Shown: positions 49,147-58,033 of the stretch, piece after piece
Position numbering within the stretch: the stretch's first letter is position 1
Layout: each line of letters opens with the position of its first letter
Position numbers and translations under genes: made by a program
DNA from: Caldilineaceae bacterium
GTDB taxonomy: Bacteria > Chloroflexota > Anaerolineae > Caldilineales > Caldilineaceae
Direction: 5' to 3'
DNA: 64,000 nt
NCBI GenBank assembly: GCA_026645575.1
Contig: JAPKMW010000066.1
Coordinates: 1 to 64,000, forward strand
The notes under the pieces: generated by a model
The model's input: the letters and a program-made list of their open reading frames with translations, nothing else
Databases searched by the model: none
What the model was told of the DNA's origin: nothing

Positions 49147-52035
49147 ATGCGACAAATCCTTTCTATAACCCGCAAAGAATTAGACAGCTATTTCGGCTCA
49201 CCGATGGCGCTCATTTTTCTGGGCGCGTTTTTGGCGGTGACGCTCTTTACCTTCTTCTGGGTGGAGACCTTCTTCGCCCGTGGCATTGCCGATATTCGTC
49301 CACTCTTTACATGGATGCCGCTCTTGCTCATCTTTTTGGTGGCCGCCCTGACCATGCGTCAGTGGAGCGAAGAACAACGCGCCGGCACTATGGAGATGTT
49401 GTTGACGCTGCCGGTCAAGCCCTGGCAGTTGGTGGTCGGCAAATTTCTGGCGGTGATGACCCTGGTGGCCCTGGCCCTGGCGTTGACCTTGCCCTTGCCG
49501 ATCAGCGTCGCCATGCTTGGCCCGCTCGACTGGGGACCAGTCATTGGCGGCTATCTGGCGGCGCTGCTATTGGCCGCAGCCTATACGGCGATTGGCCTCT
49601 TTATCTCTTCCCTCACCGATAATCAGATTGTAGCGCTCATTTTGACCGGCATTGTCGGCGGCATCTTCTACCTGCTGGGGACGCCAACCATGCAGGAATA
49701 TGTAGGCAGCCCCTGGTCAACGGTGTTGGGCAACGTCGGCACCGGCAGTCGCTTTGAGAGCATCCAGCGCGGCGTGATCGATCTGCGCGACTTGATTTAT
49801 TATCTCTCTTTGGCCGGCATCTTCCTGATTTTGAACACGTTGACGGTCGATAGCAAACGGTGGAGCCACGGCAAGCGCACGGTGGATTATCGCCGCAATG
49901 CCACCCTCTTTGGCACGCTGGCCGCCGTCAACCTGATCCTGCTCAACGTCTGGGTGACGCCACTCTATGGAATGCGCGTTGATCTCACTGCGCAAAAGCA
50001 GTACAGCCTCTCCGATACGACCAAGGATCTGCTTGGCACCTTGAGTGAACCGTTGCTCATTCGCGGCTATATTAGCGAGAAGAGCCACCCGCTGCTCAAC
50101 CCGCTACGCCCACAAATCCAAGATCTCTTGCGCGAGTATGAAATCAGCGGGCAAGGCAAAGTAACCGCCGAAGTGGTTGATCCAGTAAGCGATCCCGATT
50201 TGGAAGCCGAGGCCAACCAGACCTATAACATCCGCCCCTTCCCCTTCCAGGTGACAGGACGTTATGAGGCATCGGTCATCAACTCCTATTTCGATATTCT
50301 GGTGCGCTATGGCGACCAGGATGTGGTGATCAACTTCCGGGATCTGATCGAGGTGACACCCAATGCCAGCGGCAATATTGATGTGCGGCTGCGCAACCTG
50401 GAATATGACCTGACCAGTTCCATCAAGAAGGTGGTCTACGGCTTCCAGAGCGTCGAGTCGGTGCTGGGCGCGCTAAGTGATCCGGTGCAGTTCACCCTCT
50501 TTGTCACGCCCGATGTCTTGCCGGCGGAGTTGGCGGAAGCGTCCACTACCATTCAAAAGGTGGCGCAGGAGATTGCCGACCAATCTAACGGCAAATTTGT
50601 CTTCCAAACGCTCAACCCGGATGACCCCAATAGTGGCGTCACGCGTGCCAGTCTGACCGAAAATTATGGCATTCAACCATTCCTGGTCTCCCCCCTCTTC
50701 TCCGACCAGACCTATTATCTGCACATGTTGTTGCAGAACGGCCAACAGGGGCAACTGATCTACCCCTCGCAAGATTTAAGTGAAGGCGGCATCCGTACCG
50801 TGATCGAGAATGCGCTCAAGCGTTCTTCTACCGGCTTCCTCAAGACAGTGGGTCTCTGGACGCCGCCCAATGTGCCGACGCAAGATATGTTTGGGCAACA
50901 GCGCCAGCCGCTCTCCAGTTGGCAGAATATCCGCGACCAGTTGAGTCAAGAATATACCGTGCGCGATATCGATCTCTCCGGCGGTCAAGCGCCCACCGAT
51001 GTGGATACGCTCTTCCTAGTCCTGCCGCAAAACTTCACCGATAAAGAGCGCTTTGCCATTGACCAATTCCTCATGCGCGGTGGCGCGGTCATCGTAGCCG
51101 CCGGTAACTATGCCGTGGACATTGACCAGTTCGGCCAGGGGTTGGCCTTGCGCCCGATTGATGGCGGCTTGCGCGAGATGTTGCTCCACTATGGCGTCGA
51201 TGTCCAGCAATCGATTGTGATGGATGACCAAAATCAACCCTTCCCGGTCACGGTGCAACGCGAGGTCGGTGGTCTACCGATCCAGGAAATTCAGGCGGTC
51301 AATTTCCCCTTCTTTGTCGATGTGCGCCAGGATGGCATGGGCGAGGGCAACGCCATTGTTTCCGGTCTGCCCGCAGTGACGATGAACTTTGTCTCGCCGG
51401 TGATTCTGGATGCGGCCAAGAATGAAGGGCGCGAAAGCAGTGTGCTGCTTAATTCCAGCGCAGCCTCGTGGTTGCGTAGCGACCCCACCTTGCAACCCGA
51501 CTTCCAACTTTATCCCGAACGGGGCTTTGCTGTCGAGGGCGAGCAAAAATCTTATCCGTTGGCTGTCTCCATCCGCGGCTCCTTCGAAAGCTTCTTCAAA
51601 GGCAAAGCTTCCCCCTTTACCGAAGCTGCCGCCACCGATCCCAACGCCCCCACACCAACGCCTGCCGTCGGCCCGCAGCCCGATGAAAGCACCCTCACCC
51701 AGTCGCCCGACACGGCGCGCTTGATTGTGATCGGCAGCGGTGAGTTTGTCGATGACTTTGTGTTGAATCTCTCAGCGCAGTTGATCCAAGACCAAGTGCT
51801 GAACAATTTGCAATTCGCCCAGAATGCCGTCGATTACTCGGTGGAAGACACTGACCTGTTGGCGATTCGCTCGCGTGGCACTTTCACCCGCCTGCTCGAC
51901 CCGTTAGACGAAAGTCAACAATCAACCTGGGAGTTTGGCAACTATGCCGTTGCTTTACTCGCGCTTGTTGTCATTGGCGGCCTCTGGTATGTCCGCCGCC
52001 GCAACGAACGCCCGATGGAATTGATCAACGCTTGA
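49147..52035 (+). CDS. ABC-2 permease fused to GldG-type auxiliary domain
   Basis: The 962-residue protein fuses a GldF-like six-segment ABC-2 permease (SITRKELDSYFGSPMALIFL, MRQWSEEQRAGTMEMLLTLP, residues 1-250) with a GldG-like extracytoplasmic part (VDLTAQKQYSLSDTTKDLL from about 285, ABC_transp_aux core). It ends in a membrane helix and an RRRNE tail. Fusions of GldF and GldG are known outside Bacteroidota. ACGGAG lies before the ATG at 49147. It works with the ATPase upstream and the DUF4340 protein downstream. Confidence 0.85.
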   Translation: MRQILSITRKELDSYFGSPMALIFLGAFLAVTLFTFFWVETFFARGIADIRPLFTWMPLLLIFLVAALTMRQWSEEQRAGTMEMLLTLPVKPWQLVVGKFLAVMTLVALALALTLPLPISVAMLGPLDWGPVIGGYLAALLLAAAYTAIGLFISSLTDNQIVALILTGIVGGIFYLLGTPTMQEYVGSPWSTVLGNVGTGSRFESIQRGVIDLRDLIYYLSLAGIFLILNTLTVDSKRWSHGKRTVDYRRNATLFGTLAAVNLILLNVWVTPLYGMRVDLTAQKQYSLSDTTKDLLGTLSEPLLIRGYISEKSHPLLNPLRPQIQDLLREYEISGQGKVTAEVVDPVSDPDLEAEANQTYNIRPFPFQVTGRYEASVINSYFDILVRYGDQDVVINFRDLIEVTPNASGNIDVRLRNLEYDLTSSIKKVVYGFQSVESVLGALSDPVQFTLFVTPDVLPAELAEASTTIQKVAQEIADQSNGKFVFQTLNPDDPNSGVTRASLTENYGIQPFLVSPLFSDQTYYLHMLLQNGQQGQLIYPSQDLSEGGIRTVIENALKRSSTGFLKTVGLWTPPNVPTQDMFGQQRQPLSSWQNIRDQLSQEYTVRDIDLSGGQAPTDVDTLFLVLPQNFTDKERFAIDQFLMRGGAVIVAAGNYAVDIDQFGQGLALRPIDGGLREMLLHYGVDVQQSIVMDDQNQPFPVTVQREVGGLPIQEIQAVNFPFFVDVRQDGMGEGNAIVSGLPAVTMNFVSPVILDAAKNEGRESSVLLNSSAASWLRSDPTLQPDFQLYPERGFAVEGEQKSYPLAVSIRGSFESFFKGKASPFTEAAATDPNAPTPTPAVGPQPDESTLTQSPDTARLIVIGSGEFVDDFVLNLSAQLIQDQVLNNLQFAQNAVDYSVEDTDLLAIRSRGTFTRLLDPLDESQQSTWEFGNYAVALLALVVIGGLWYVRRRNERPMELINA

Positions 52036-52054
52036 TTTGTTTGGAGAGTAGAAG

Positions 52055-53167
52055 ATGAATCGATCAAACCAAATCCTCGCGGGGATTTTAATCTTACAAT
52101 TGGCGCTGGCGGCTTTTATTTTCTGGCCGGATAACAGCGCGACGGCAACAGCCGCGCCACTCTACGCCGGCACCACCATTGAGGATATTCAGTCCGTCAC
52201 GGTCAGTGAAAATGCAAAGAGCATCAAAATCGTCCGTAGCGGCGATGGCTGGGTGCTACCCGAAGCGGAAGATTTTCCGGTGACGGCGGTGCAAGCCAGC
52301 GATGTGATCTCCAAGGTGTTGACTGTAGACACGCGCCGCCTGGTGGCAAGCAACCCGACTAGCCATAGCCGGCTGGAGGTGACGGCGGATAAGTTTGTCC
52401 GTCGCGTCGATCTGGAAACAAAGAGTGGCGAGACATTGACGCTCTATGTCGGCAGCGCCCCTAGCGCCCGCTCGACCAATGTGCGTCGCGGCGACAGCGA
52501 CAATGTCTATTTGAGCAACACCCTGAGCGCCACTGATCTGCGCACCGACTACGCCAGTTGGATCGACACCACCTACCTGGCGATCCCGGAGACCGATGTG
52601 CAGGTACTGACGATTGAGAATGCCCAGGGGAAACTCCAGTTCACCCGCCCCACGACCACGACCTGGACTTTGAGCGATCTGGCGGCTGGGGAGATCTTTA
52701 ACCAGAACAATCTCACCTCCATGCTCTCGCGCTTGAGCAGCTTTACCATGATCAAGCCGCTGGGCAAAACCGAAAAGCCCGAATATGGCATGGCGACGCC
52801 CAGCGCCACCCTGACCATTGTCGCACAACCGGCCGGCGGCGAAGCCAAGACAACCACCCTGACCATTGGGCAAATCATCAGCGGCACGCAGAACCATGTC
52901 GCCAAGTCGTCGGATTCGGACTATTATGTCGAAGTGGCGTCGTTCAGTGTGGAGAATATGATCAACCGTGGCCGTGCTGAGTACCTGACGCCGCCGCCCA
53001 CGCCGGAAGCCGGGACGCCGATCACAGCGACCAACTTCATCACGGCCTTTGATGGCATTACGGCGACGACACCGTTATCGGTCACACCGGTTGTCACAAC
53101 AACCGATGCAGCCATCACGAGTACAGTTCCGGTCACAGCCACAGCGCCGGTGACAACAGCGCCCTAA
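52055..53167 (+). CDS. DUF4340 domain protein of the GldFG locus
   Basis: The 370-residue protein has an N-terminal anchor (ILAGILILQLALAAFIFW). The repeating strand pattern of DUF4340 follows: IQSVTVSENAKSIKIVRSGD, GWVLPEAEDFPV, and YGMATPSATLTIVAQ with a later SDYYVEV. A Thr/Pro-rich tail follows. DUF4340 proteins regularly follow GldG genes and probably act with that complex outside the membrane. GGAGAGTAGAAG precedes the ATG. A terminator hairpin follows. Confidence 0.85.
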   Translation: MNRSNQILAGILILQLALAAFIFWPDNSATATAAPLYAGTTIEDIQSVTVSENAKSIKIVRSGDGWVLPEAEDFPVTAVQASDVISKVLTVDTRRLVASNPTSHSRLEVTADKFVRRVDLETKSGETLTLYVGSAPSARSTNVRRGDSDNVYLSNTLSATDLRTDYASWIDTTYLAIPETDVQVLTIENAQGKLQFTRPTTTTWTLSDLAAGEIFNQNNLTSMLSRLSSFTMIKPLGKTEKPEYGMATPSATLTIVAQPAGGEAKTTTLTIGQIISGTQNHVAKSSDSDYYVEVASFSVENMINRGRAEYLTPPPTPEAGTPITATNFITAFDGITATTPLSVTPVVTTTDAAITSTVPVTATAPVTTAP

Positions 53168-53183
53168 GGATAGCTTTACTTGC

Positions 53184-53219
53184 CCAAGCGGAGGTTGTCA
53201 TGCAATGACCTCCGCTTGG
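53184..53219 (+). terminator. 12-bp hairpin ending the Gld-type operon
   Basis: CCAAGCGGAGGT pairs perfectly with ACCTCCGCTTGG around a 12-base loop whose flanks add partial TCAT/ATGA pairing. It begins 17 bases after the DUF4340 stop. A moderately T-rich stretch follows. Confidence 0.7.
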
Positions 53220-53350
53220 TGTATTTCAAATTTTGGGTAGCACAAGCCCTGTCCGCCGAGTCACGGACTCCTAAAAGCAAAAGTTCGCCCCCTGAACGCT
53301 TGCGGACAGCCTTGTGGTAAGCGCCTGTTCAAAATCGAAACCAGTCATCG

Positions 53351-54601
53351 TCAAGGATTTGCTCTGGTCGTAGCGCTTTCCGCCCCCATCATCACCAACA
53401 GTGAAAGGATGCTCATCAGCGCAAAGCCGCCCACCAGCGGCAACACCGTGCCGTTGTAACTCTGTCCAATCACCCCACCGATGAGAGCCGAGATCAATGT
53501 CGAAAGCGACCCAACCACCGCCGCGCCGACACCGGCAATATGCCCCAACGGCTCCATCGCTCTGGCGTTGAGGTTGCCGAAGAGAATGCCCACGGCAAAA
53601 AAGCCCAGAAGCAGGTAGAGCATCAAGCCCCAAAGCGGCGGCTGACCGGCAAAGCGCCAGGCGATCAGCAGAAAGAGCAGCGAGAGACCGCCCAGGATCA
53701 CCAGCGCCCAGCGGCTCAAGGCCCGCATCCCGAAACGCATGACCAACTGAGCGTTGACATACGACGCACTGCCCAGGGCCAAGGCGAGGGCGGCAAAGTA
53801 AAAGGGAAATTGTGCGCCCAAACCATACTGTTGCTGAAAAATTTGGGGCGCCGAGTTGAGATAGCCAACAAAACCACCTGAAGCCAGCCCGGCCATTACG
53901 GTATACCCCAGCGCGATCCGGTTGACAAAGACTTCCCGAAAGGCGCCGCCAATCCGCCCCATCTGAAATGGGATACGCCGTTCACGGGCTAACGTTTCCG
54001 GTTGACGCAGGGCAAACCAGCCGCCAACCAGCAGCGCCAACAGCAAGTAAAGCCCAAAGATCGCCCGCCAGTGAGCCACCAGCAAAATTCCCTGCCCCAA
54101 CAACGGCGCGATAATGGGGACAAGAATAAAGACTGTCATCACAAAGGACATGACGCGCGCCATAGCCCGCCCGGCATATTGATCGCGCACCAGCGCCATC
54201 GCCACACTGCGCGGTCCTGCCGCCCCCACGCCTTGCAAAAAGCGCCCAATCAACATCACCGGGAAAGTCCAGGCCAGAAATGCCAGCAGTGAGCCGGCGA
54301 TATAGATGGCGATGCCCAGGTAGATGGCCGGTTTACGGCCTGTGCTGTCCGAGAGAGGGCCATAGAAAATTTGGCCGATAGACAAGCCGAGAAAGATCAG
54401 CGAGACGATCAGTTGGCTGTCATTGGCCCGTTGCGCCCCCAAATCCTGGGCAATGGTCGCCAGGGCAGGGAGCATGGCGTCAATCGACAAGGCGACCAGG
54501 GCCGTCATGCAGGCCATGAGCGCAACAAATTCGGCAAAAGGGAGGGACGATTGAGGGGTAGAGACTGGTTTGACGGTCGTTGCGGTGTTGATTTGTGTCA
54601 T
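53351..54601 (-). CDS. Bcr/CflA-family drug exporter (MFS)
   Basis: The 416-residue protein has twelve membrane segments and the Bcr/CflA marks: DAMLPALATIAQDLG after the first helix, GPLSDSTGRKPAIYLGIAIY as the MFS loop 2-3 motif, and FLQGVGAAGPRSVAMALVRD after helix 4. It exports drugs or metabolites by proton antiport. It stands alone on the minus strand. The 183-base gap to the DUF4340 gene holds the hairpin at 53184. Confidence 0.9.
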   Translation of the reverse strand: MTQINTATTVKPVSTPQSSLPFAEFVALMACMTALVALSIDAMLPALATIAQDLGAQRANDSQLIVSLIFLGLSIGQIFYGPLSDSTGRKPAIYLGIAIYIAGSLLAFLAWTFPVMLIGRFLQGVGAAGPRSVAMALVRDQYAGRAMARVMSFVMTVFILVPIIAPLLGQGILLVAHWRAIFGLYLLLALLVGGWFALRQPETLARERRIPFQMGRIGGAFREVFVNRIALGYTVMAGLASGGFVGYLNSAPQIFQQQYGLGAQFPFYFAALALALGSASYVNAQLVMRFGMRALSRWALVILGGLSLLFLLIAWRFAGQPPLWGLMLYLLLGFFAVGILFGNLNARAMEPLGHIAGVGAAVVGSLSTLISALIGGVIGQSYNGTVLPLVGGFALMSILSLLVMMGAESATTRANP

Positions 54602-54739
54602 GATTCGATCTTTGTCGGCTTTGCTTTGTTGATCTGTCGATTGGTGAAAGTTCTCTGCACTGGGCGTTCATGCTACTCAGGCTGGCCTATGACTATTATA
54701 AGCTGAAACGCTAGGGTTTACAAGCAACGCCAACTACAC

Positions 54740-54827
54740 GGGTGTATCTCAGTTTGGGGGCGAGTTTTTGCTCTAGGCGGGTCCGTGACCCGCCCAGAGC
54801 GGTGTTGCCCCTAAACTGAGATACACC
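54740..54827. mobile_element. 88-bp MITE with terminal inverted repeats and a 9-bp target duplication
   Basis: GGGTGTATCTCAGTTTGGGG and its complement (22 bp, one mismatch) form the ends. An inner stem CTCTAGGCGGGTC/GACCCGCCCAGAG lies at 54771-54797. CAACTACAC flanks the unit directly on both sides (54731-54739 and 54828-54836), the expected duplication of an insertion target. It has no coding capacity, so it was mobilised by a transposase in trans. The remaining 456-base gap (54602-55057) holds no gene. Confidence 0.8.
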
Positions 54828-55057
54828 CAACTACACCACGCTAACGACACCACGATGGACAAATAGATTGCATTCGTTGGCACCCTGCACTAGGGTAATG
54901 GAATAACAGCGTAGGTACAGCCTGTGTCCAAAAAAGCGAGTTGCATGATTGCTGAATATGTAGTAGGATGCAACTGCTCTTGGTAAGCAACTACTATACA
55001 GTTGCCATACTCCTACGTTTAACCAAAATTTACCCTATTTCTGTGGAGGAAGCAGCA

Positions 55058-56101
55058 ATGAAGATCACGCGAGTCAGCGCGACCGCCACATCGCAACGCC
55101 GAGCAGCGCCCATGCGGGACGCGCTCCAGCTTTTGGATACCCGCGGCATTACCCACATTACCATTGAAAGCAGTGAAGGGGTGAGCGGCGTCAGTTCGAC
55201 CTATTCCGGTCGCGTTGACAAAGCGCCCGCTGTGTTGGCCCATCTGGTCAATGATGTGTTGGGGCCAGCCATCATTGGCGAGGATCCCTTTCTGATTCGC
55301 GGCATTCGCGACAAGCTCTGGCAGTTGACCGACTATCATGGCTCAGTTGGGATGGCGCTCTTTGGCATTGCCGGCATTGATGTTGCCCTCTGGGATCTCG
55401 TGGGCAAAACGCTGGGCCAGCCGGTCTGGCGCTTGCTGGGCGCTCAACGCGACCGGGTGCCGGCCTATGCCATGGTCGGCTGGCTCAACTACCCGCTCGA
55501 TGAACTCAAGGCCATCTGCGAACAGGCGATGAGCCAGGGCTTCCGCGGCGTCAAGATGAAGGTGGGCGCGCCAACGCTGGAAGAGGATATTGAACGCATT
55601 GAAGCCGTGCAGTCGGTGGTGGGACGCAAGGGACTGGTGATGGTCGATGCCAACCAGGTCTTTTCGCTCAACGAGGCGCTGCGTCGGGGGAAAGTCTATC
55701 AGGAGATGGGCTGCTACTGGTTCGAGGAACCCCTGCGCGCTGACGACACCGATGGTCTGGCGCGCCTGGCCGACGCTTTGACCATTCCGATTGCCTCCGG
55801 TGAAAACAACTACGGCAAACGCCAATTCCGTGAACTGTTCGAGCGCCGCGCCGTCGATATTGTCCAGCCCGATCTGCGCCGCGCCGGCGGTTTCACCGAA
55901 TGTCTGGAAGTCGGTCTCATGGCCGATGCCTTTAACGTGCCGTATGCCTCACATGGCGGCGGCGTTCACCTCCATCTCCTGGCGGCGCTCCCCAATACGC
56001 TCTTTATGGAGAGCGGTCTGCTGCCGGCTGATTCCCCGATTCGTCTTGTTGATGGCTGCTATCCGCTGCCGGAAACGCCTGGTTTTGGCGGCAGCGAATA
56101 G
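55058..56101 (+). CDS. Enolase-superfamily dehydratase/racemase (MR group)
   Basis: The 347-residue protein has the mandelate-racemase layout: K166-M-K168 in GFRGVKMKVG as general base, the metal ligands D197 in VMVDANQ, E223/E224 in YWFEEPL and E249 in SGENNYG, and H299 in ASHGGG as the second base. With these pairs it could dehydrate or epimerise sugar acids. The ATG at 55058 follows GGAGGA. Operon association with a sugar ABC transporter supports sugar-acid catabolism. Confidence 0.85.
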   Translation: MKITRVSATATSQRRAAPMRDALQLLDTRGITHITIESSEGVSGVSSTYSGRVDKAPAVLAHLVNDVLGPAIIGEDPFLIRGIRDKLWQLTDYHGSVGMALFGIAGIDVALWDLVGKTLGQPVWRLLGAQRDRVPAYAMVGWLNYPLDELKAICEQAMSQGFRGVKMKVGAPTLEEDIERIEAVQSVVGRKGLVMVDANQVFSLNEALRRGKVYQEMGCYWFEEPLRADDTDGLARLADALTIPIASGENNYGKRQFRELFERRAVDIVQPDLRRAGGFTECLEVGLMADAFNVPYASHGGGVHLHLLAALPNTLFMESGLLPADSPIRLVDGCYPLPETPGFGGSE

Positions 56102-56109
56102 TGTTCCAG

Positions 56110-56172
56110 GTCGGTGATTGGGTGATTTCGCGGGCGCTCTATGGGCGCCCGCGAAATCACCCAATCACCGAC
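56110..56172. repeat. 28-bp perfect hairpin after the enolase-superfamily gene
   Basis: The arms at 56110-56137 and 56145-56172 are perfect complements around a 7-base loop. The outer part contains GGTGATTG and GGTGATTT, an 8-bp tandem pair; the inner part is GCGGGCGC. It starts nine bases after the stop of the enolase-superfamily gene and ends 40 bases before the binding-protein leader. Confidence 0.8.
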
Positions 56173-56222
56173 GCTTTTATCCATCTACCGCTTACACCGA
56201 TATCATTCGACCAAGGAGGAAC

Positions 56223-57569
56223 ATGATGGCAACACCCAGGATCTCAAGACGCACCTTTCTCAAGCAAGTGGCGGTCGTCAGCAGCACGGCGGCGTTGGCG
56301 GCCTGTGTACCGGTCGCGCCAACCGCCCCCGCTTCCGAAGCAGCCGGCAGTGCATCAACCGGTGCGGCCCAGGAAGCCAAGACGATCTCCTTTATGAACT
56401 GGGACGAGATCGGCGGCACCCCGTTTGAAACGGTCATCAATGCCTATCAGGCTGCCAGCGGCGTGACGGTCGAGGTGCAACCATCACCGGCCCAGGACTA
56501 TGAGGCCAAGATGCGCACGATGATCGCCGGCGGCACGGCGCCCGATATTATGCGTATCAACGATGACTTTGTGCGTGGCTATACCAACGAGGGGCAACTG
56601 CTCGACCTGACTTCCTTCCTGGAGCGGGACGGCATCACCGGGGAAGGCTACTTTGAGACGATCTACAATTTCCCCCGCCAGCCCACGGGCGAATACACCG
56701 CCTGGAGCGTGGGGTGCCAGCCTTCCGTCGTCTTCTACAACAAAACCATGTTTGAAGAAGTCGGGGTGCCGCTGCCGCCCACCACCTGGACCAGCGAAAA
56801 TTGGCAATTTGAAAACTTCCTGGAAGCCGCCAAAGCGTTGACCATTGAAGGCGAACGCTGGGGCGCGCTGGTCTATAGCGCAACGGCCTATGAGACCGTC
56901 TTCCCGGTTGCCAATGGCGAACCAAGCGGCATCTACTCCTTTGACGGCGCCGAATTTACCCTGGCCAACCCCAAGTCGATTGAGGCGATTCAGTGGGTGT
57001 CGGATCTGACTTGTGTACATAAGGTGCAACCGGAGTGGGGCGTCACCCAGCGTAGCGGCGCCCCCAATCAACTCTTTGCCGGCGGTCAGATCGGCCTCTA
57101 CTTTAATGCCTTTGGCGTGGCGCCCTATATGCGTCAAAATGCCACCGAATTTGTTTGGGACATTGCCCCTTCCCCCGGCCAGGAAGATCAGAAATCGATT
57201 GCCACCATTGTCTGCTTCTGTATTCCCAGCGTCGCCACCAATGCTGACGGCGCCTGGGATCTGCTCAGCTATATGAGCGGCAAAGATGGCGCCAAACTCT
57301 TTGCCGACGCCGGCGCCTTTATCCCGCCCCTGCGCGAGATGGCAACCTACATGATTGAGAACAATGGGGATCAACCGCCGGAACATATTTCGCTGGTGAT
57401 CGACGCTCTGGATAACTCGGTGACAGAGAATTTCTCGGCCTATATCGAACGGGCGCGCTCCTTTTACCGGCCGGAACTGGAACTGGTCTATACCTGTCAA
57501 TCCAGCGCGGAAGAAGTATTAGGCGGCATTCGCGGCGATGTGGAACGGGCCTTGGCTGGAGAGGTGTAG
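56223..57569 (+). CDS. Sugar ABC transporter substrate-binding lipoprotein
   Basis: The 448-residue protein has a twin-arginine leader (SRRTFLKQ) and a lipobox ALAACV with Cys28. An extracellular solute-binding family 1 body follows (TISFMNWDEIGGTPFETVIN, GGTAPDIMRINDDFV, and LFAGGQIGLYFNAFG). AAGGAGG precedes two ATGs; the first is taken. Two permease genes lie about 450 and 1500 bases downstream. The enolase-superfamily gene upstream points to a sugar acid or uronate substrate. Confidence 0.85.
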   Translation: MMATPRISRRTFLKQVAVVSSTAALAACVPVAPTAPASEAAGSASTGAAQEAKTISFMNWDEIGGTPFETVINAYQAASGVTVEVQPSPAQDYEAKMRTMIAGGTAPDIMRINDDFVRGYTNEGQLLDLTSFLERDGITGEGYFETIYNFPRQPTGEYTAWSVGCQPSVVFYNKTMFEEVGVPLPPTTWTSENWQFENFLEAAKALTIEGERWGALVYSATAYETVFPVANGEPSGIYSFDGAEFTLANPKSIEAIQWVSDLTCVHKVQPEWGVTQRSGAPNQLFAGGQIGLYFNAFGVAPYMRQNATEFVWDIAPSPGQEDQKSIATIVCFCIPSVATNADGAWDLLSYMSGKDGAKLFADAGAFIPPLREMATYMIENNGDQPPEHISLVIDALDNSVTENFSAYIERARSFYRPELELVYTCQSSAEEVLGGIRGDVERALAGEV

Positions 57570-57588
57570 CTGCGGTTGCGATCAAGGG

Positions 57589-57722
57589 AACACTACAACG
57601 GATTGCAGAAGCAGCGGATTTTCTTGGTGTGAGCCAAGTGCTGTGCATAAAACGCTTCCGATCTTATCTGTTTCCGGCAGGCGAGCAGTCAATCCGCTGC
57701 TTCCGCAATCCGTTATAGTGTT
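57589..57722. mobile_element. 134-bp MITE-like element with 32-bp terminal repeats
   Basis: The 32-base ends (57589-57620 and 57691-57722) match in inverted orientation at 30 positions; each contains CAGCGGATT and ATCCGCTG-type words. The 70-base centre is not coding. No flanking target duplication is visible, so it may be an old insertion. It separates the binding-protein gene from the stub at 57796. Confidence 0.6.
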
Positions 57723-57795
57723 GTTTGCTTAATCCATGTAAGTCCTATAAGTTACAAATTACAGCTACACCGCTCATCAAAAAGGAGACAGTCCA

Positions 57796-58002
57796 ATGAA
57801 CCATCACCACTTATCGCGTCGCCAATTGCTTGCAGGGGTAGCAACTGTCGCCGGCAGTGTGGCGCCGGTCCCCAGTGACGGGACGGCTACGGTGGGCGAT
57901 ACTGCCGACGCGGCGGCACAGCAGTTGAGTTTTATGAACATAGATATTCTTTCTTCTGAAAAATCTGTGTTCCTCCCTATCGGTGTTAACACGGTCGGGT
58001 GA
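57796..58002 (+). pseudogene. N-terminal stub of a second binding protein
   Basis: The 68-residue frame starts like the neighbouring binding proteins (twin-arginine SRRQLLAGVATVAGS) but has no lipobox cysteine. After about 45 residues (QQLSFMNIDI, comparable to the ISFMNWDEI of the gene before) it loses similarity and stops. AAAGGAGA still precedes the ATG. It is probably what is left of a duplicated binding-protein gene in front of the permeases. Confidence 0.65.
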
Positions 58003-58033
58003 TGACCGGTAAGCAACACGGAAGGGAAGATCA

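Noticed and set aside
54740..54827. Intrinsic terminator of the MFS gene
   Set aside because: It lies upstream of that gene, and the flanking 9-bp duplication shows that it is an insertion.
57589..57722. Integron attC site
   Set aside because: The ends give GTTGTAG instead of GTTRRRY, and no gene cassette or integrase is present.
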